Source of the DNA: Deltaproteobacteria bacterium
GTDB taxonomy: Bacteria > Desulfobacterota_C > Deferrisomatia > Deferrisomatales > JACRMM01
Assembly (NCBI GenBank): GCA_016218905.1
Contig: JACRCS010000226.1
Coordinates: forward strand, 1 to 6,976
DNA: 6,976 nucleotides
Reading direction: 5' to 3'
The translations under genes and the position numbers were made by a program. The notes below the pieces were generated by a model that searched no databases, was not told the DNA's origin, and saw only the letters and a program-made list of their open reading frames with translations. Shown one piece after another: positions 5,720-6,976 of this stretch (position 1 is its first letter; each line of letters starts with the position of its first letter).

Positions 5720-6631
5720 ATGGGCATTGGAAGGACGGGCAGGCGCGAGGCTGGCGGGAGACCGCGCCGGCGGGTTCGCGGCTGGCATAAGGCTGCGCTC
5801 GTCCTCGCGGCCGTCCTGCTCGCGCCGTTCGCGTACCGGCTGGCGGCCGTCTACCGCTTCGACCGCTCCTGCCCGGAGCCCACGGGCGGGAAGCCTGCGG
5901 TCGTGTTTCGGGTCGGAGCGGGAAGTGCCGGGGCTCCGGGCCGGCTGACGCTCCTCGACTATAACATCGAGGGTCACGCCGCGCTCTTCCACCCGGACCA
6001 CCTCGAGCAGGTCGCGGCCGTTATCCGCCGGTCCGGTGCGGACCTCGTCGGCCTCGAGGAGGTCAACCGGGGACGGTGGACGGTCAGGTTTGGCGACCAG
6101 GCCCGGGACCTCGCCCGGCTCACGGGCCTCGAGCTCGGCTTCGGGGCCTCCTTCCGCGAGTTCGGCGGCGAGTTCGGAAACGCCGTGCTCACGCGGGGCC
6201 GGATCATCGCCGCGCGGGCGTACCCGCTGCCGAGCTTCGGGGAGCCGCGATCGGTGCTGCGGTGCGACGTGGACCTGGGCGGCCGGACGGTGACCGCCTT
6301 CGTCGCCCACCTCACCTCCTGGGGCGGTCTCGCCCGGGCCGAGCGCCGCCGTCAGGTGGAGTGCCTGACCGGCATCATCCGGTCCACGCCGCACCCCTTC
6401 GTCGTCCTGGGAGACCTGAACGCTGTCCCCGAAGCCGCCGAGCTCGCGCCCCTCCTGGGGCTCAAGACCCTCCTCTTCTGCGGCGAACGCTCCGACGAGA
6501 CCTACCCTTCCCTGAAATGCCGGCTCGACTACATCCTCGCCGACGCGCGCTGGAAGCTCCTGGGCTCCCGGGTCCTCCGGGAAGGACCGTCGGACCACTG
6601 GCCGATCCTGGCGACCTTGGAACTGCCGTGA
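5720..6631 (+). CDS. Membrane-anchored endonuclease/exonuclease/phosphatase (EEP) family protein
   Basis: 303 residues from ATG 5720, chosen because GAGGGGA (5707-5713) lies 6 bases upstream; GTG 5702 would add six residues without a better site. Residues 5-24 are Arg/Lys-rich and 25-46 form one hydrophobic segment, so the protein is predicted N-in with the catalytic domain outside the cytoplasm. Residues 75-303 are a complete EEP (DNase I-like) domain: DYNIEG with N82, GLEEVNR with E114, GNAVLTR at 153-159, AHL with H197, GDLNAVP with D232 and N234, RLDYIL with D270, SDHWP with D292 and H293. These correspond to the Mg2+-binding and phosphodiester-cleaving residues of the superfamily. Members cut DNA, RNA, sphingomyelin or phosphoinositides; the substrate cannot be told here. 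The start lies 93 bases after the PIN gene, with its own candidate promoter. Confidence 0.9.
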   Translation: MGIGRTGRREAGGRPRRRVRGWHKAALVLAAVLLAPFAYRLAAVYRFDRSCPEPTGGKPAVVFRVGAGSAGAPGRLTLLDYNIEGHAALFHPDHLEQVAAVIRRSGADLVGLEEVNRGRWTVRFGDQARDLARLTGLELGFGASFREFGGEFGNAVLTRGRIIAARAYPLPSFGEPRSVLRCDVDLGGRTVTAFVAHLTSWGGLARAERRRQVECLTGIIRSTPHPFVVLGDLNAVPEAAELAPLLGLKTLLFCGERSDETYPSLKCRLDYILADARWKLLGSRVLREGPSDHWPILATLELP

Positions 6632-6640
6632 GGCAGTTCC
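6619..6640 (+). other. Perfect hairpin enclosing the stop codon of the EEP gene
   Basis: GGAACTGCC (6619-6627) and GGCAGTTCC (6632-6640) pair perfectly over 9 bp around the loop GTGA (6628-6631), whose last three bases are the TGA stop. In RNA the loop is GUGA, a GNRA tetraloop closed by C-G, an unusually stable form. No T-run follows, so a role in transcript end, stability or translation termination is possible but unproven. Confidence 0.6.
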
Positions 6641-6646
6641 TCGGCG

Positions 6647-6674
6647 TTCCGCGTTTCACGTTCTGCGTTCCGCG
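6647..6674 (+). repeat. Four tandem 7-nt repeats, left cluster (TTCYGCG)
   Basis: Units TTCCGCG, TTTCACG, TTCTGCG and TTCCGCG lie end to end. The first and last are identical. The cluster is mirrored on the opposite strand at 6855-6882, so the two bracket the 52-bp tandem array. Confidence 0.65.
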
Positions 6675-6700
6675 TGAAGAACCCGCGTACCTGTTCCGGT

Positions 6701-6852
6701 GCTCCCATGCATCCTTGCACTCCGCGATCCGAACCCCTCCTGGGGCTCTGATCGCTCCCATGCATCCTTGCCCTCCGCGATCCGAACCCCTCCTGGGTTC
6801 TGATCGCTCCCATGCATCCTTGCCCTCCGCGATCCGAACCCCTCCTGGGTTC
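6701..6852. repeat. Tandem array of a 52/53-bp unit, about 2.9 copies
   Basis: Copies begin with GCTCCCATGCATCCTTGC at 6701, 6754 and 6806; the last ends at 6852 after GGGTTC. Copies 2 and 3 are identical over the shared length; copy 1 differs at a few bases plus one insertion. Each unit has the hairpin GAACCC-CTCCT-GGGTTC (6784-6800 and 6836-6852); in copy 1 the pairing is kept in altered form through GGGG. GATCGC and GCGATC (6802-6807 and 6829-6834) also form an inverted pair. No constant-repeat/variable-spacer pattern is present. Confidence 0.88.
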
Positions 6853-6854
6853 GA

Positions 6855-6882
6855 CGCAGAACGCAGCACGCTGCACGCAGAA
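6855..6882 (-). repeat. Four tandem 7-nt repeats, right cluster, inverted
   Basis: On the plus strand the units are CGCAGAA, CGCAGCA, CGCTGCA and CGCAGAA; on the minus strand they read TTCTGCG, TGCAGCG, TGCTGCG and TTCTGCG. This is the reverse-strand counterpart of the left cluster. The 17-mers at 6660-6676 and 6867-6883 match at 15 of 17 bases when one is reverse-complemented. Confidence 0.65.
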
Positions 6883-6929
6883 CGTCGCTCTTTAAACGGA
6901 AGTTCCCCCTGAGGCAAAGTGGCAAGGCG

Positions 6930-6966
6930 CAGAAACCCCTCGGATCTCCGAGGGGTTTCTGTTTCT
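6930..6966 (+). terminator. Strong intrinsic terminator, probably bidirectional
   Basis: CAGAAACCCCTCGG (6930-6943) and CCGAGGGGTTTCTG (6948-6961) pair perfectly over 14 bp with the loop ATCT, followed by TTTCT. The A-rich left foot gives a T-rich stretch on the minus strand too, so it could stop transcription both ways. It probably ends the EEP transcript, which would then carry the whole repeat cluster as a 3' untranslated region. Nothing further is recognised to 6976. Confidence 0.9.
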
Positions 6967-6976
6967 GGGCTTGTGC

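Noticed and set aside
6701..6852. CRISPR array
   Set aside because: Units are contiguous and almost identical along their full length, with no variable spacers and no cas genes in the window.
6462..6925. Three overlapping minus-strand open frames with repeated GFGSRRARMHG and VRIAEGKDAWER peptides
   Set aside because: The 52-bp unit is not a multiple of 3 and lacks stops in any minus frame, so all three frames stay open and cycle through the same peptides; no ribosome-binding site or known family supports coding.

Overview
This is a GC-rich bacterial window. By eye roughly two thirds of the bases are G or C, third codon positions are strongly G/C, and GTG and TTG starts occur beside ATG. No gene identifies a phylum. 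The mix of large secreted repeat proteins, a LamG-fold protein, stacked VapBC toxin-antitoxin (TA) modules and intergenic short-repeat clusters would suit a large-genome environmental lineage such as Acidobacteriota or a deltaproteobacterial relative, but that is inference.

Layout. (1) Positions 1-2097 (+) are the 3' part of a gene for a surface or secreted protein built almost wholly of divergent InlB B-type repeats. It ends at a GC-rich hairpin. (2) Positions 2274-3824 (+) encode a secreted protein with a signal peptide, an unassigned central region and a C-terminal LamG-like (concanavalin A-like) domain. Two near-identical 12-bp direct repeats 21 bp apart lie upstream. (3) Positions 3847-5626 are a TA island. 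An intact vapB (ribbon-helix-helix) and vapC (PIN) pair lies on the minus strand. A decayed second vapC copy (4712-4870) has lost exactly 35 codons and carries a 1-nt frameshift. A plus-strand AbrB-type antitoxin and PIN toxin pair follows, with an AT-rich promoter carrying 9-bp direct repeats. (4) Positions 5720-6631 (+) encode a membrane-anchored endonuclease/exonuclease/phosphatase (EEP) family enzyme with a full set of catalytic motifs. Its stop codon sits in the loop of a perfect 9-bp hairpin. (5) Positions 6641-6976 are non-coding. Three copies of a 52/53-bp tandem repeat are bracketed by two inverted clusters of four 7-nt repeats, and a near-ideal intrinsic terminator follows.

Working together: the two large secreted proteins are probably cell-surface or extracellular binding proteins. 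The PIN toxins are predicted RNases held in check by their adjacent antitoxins. The EEP enzyme is probably extracytoplasmic and shows no clear functional link to the TA genes. No complete new multi-gene system is evident. The least explained structure is the symmetric repeat cluster at 6647-6882, followed by the decayed vapC copy and the 46-48-bp sequence present at both 4578 and 5662.
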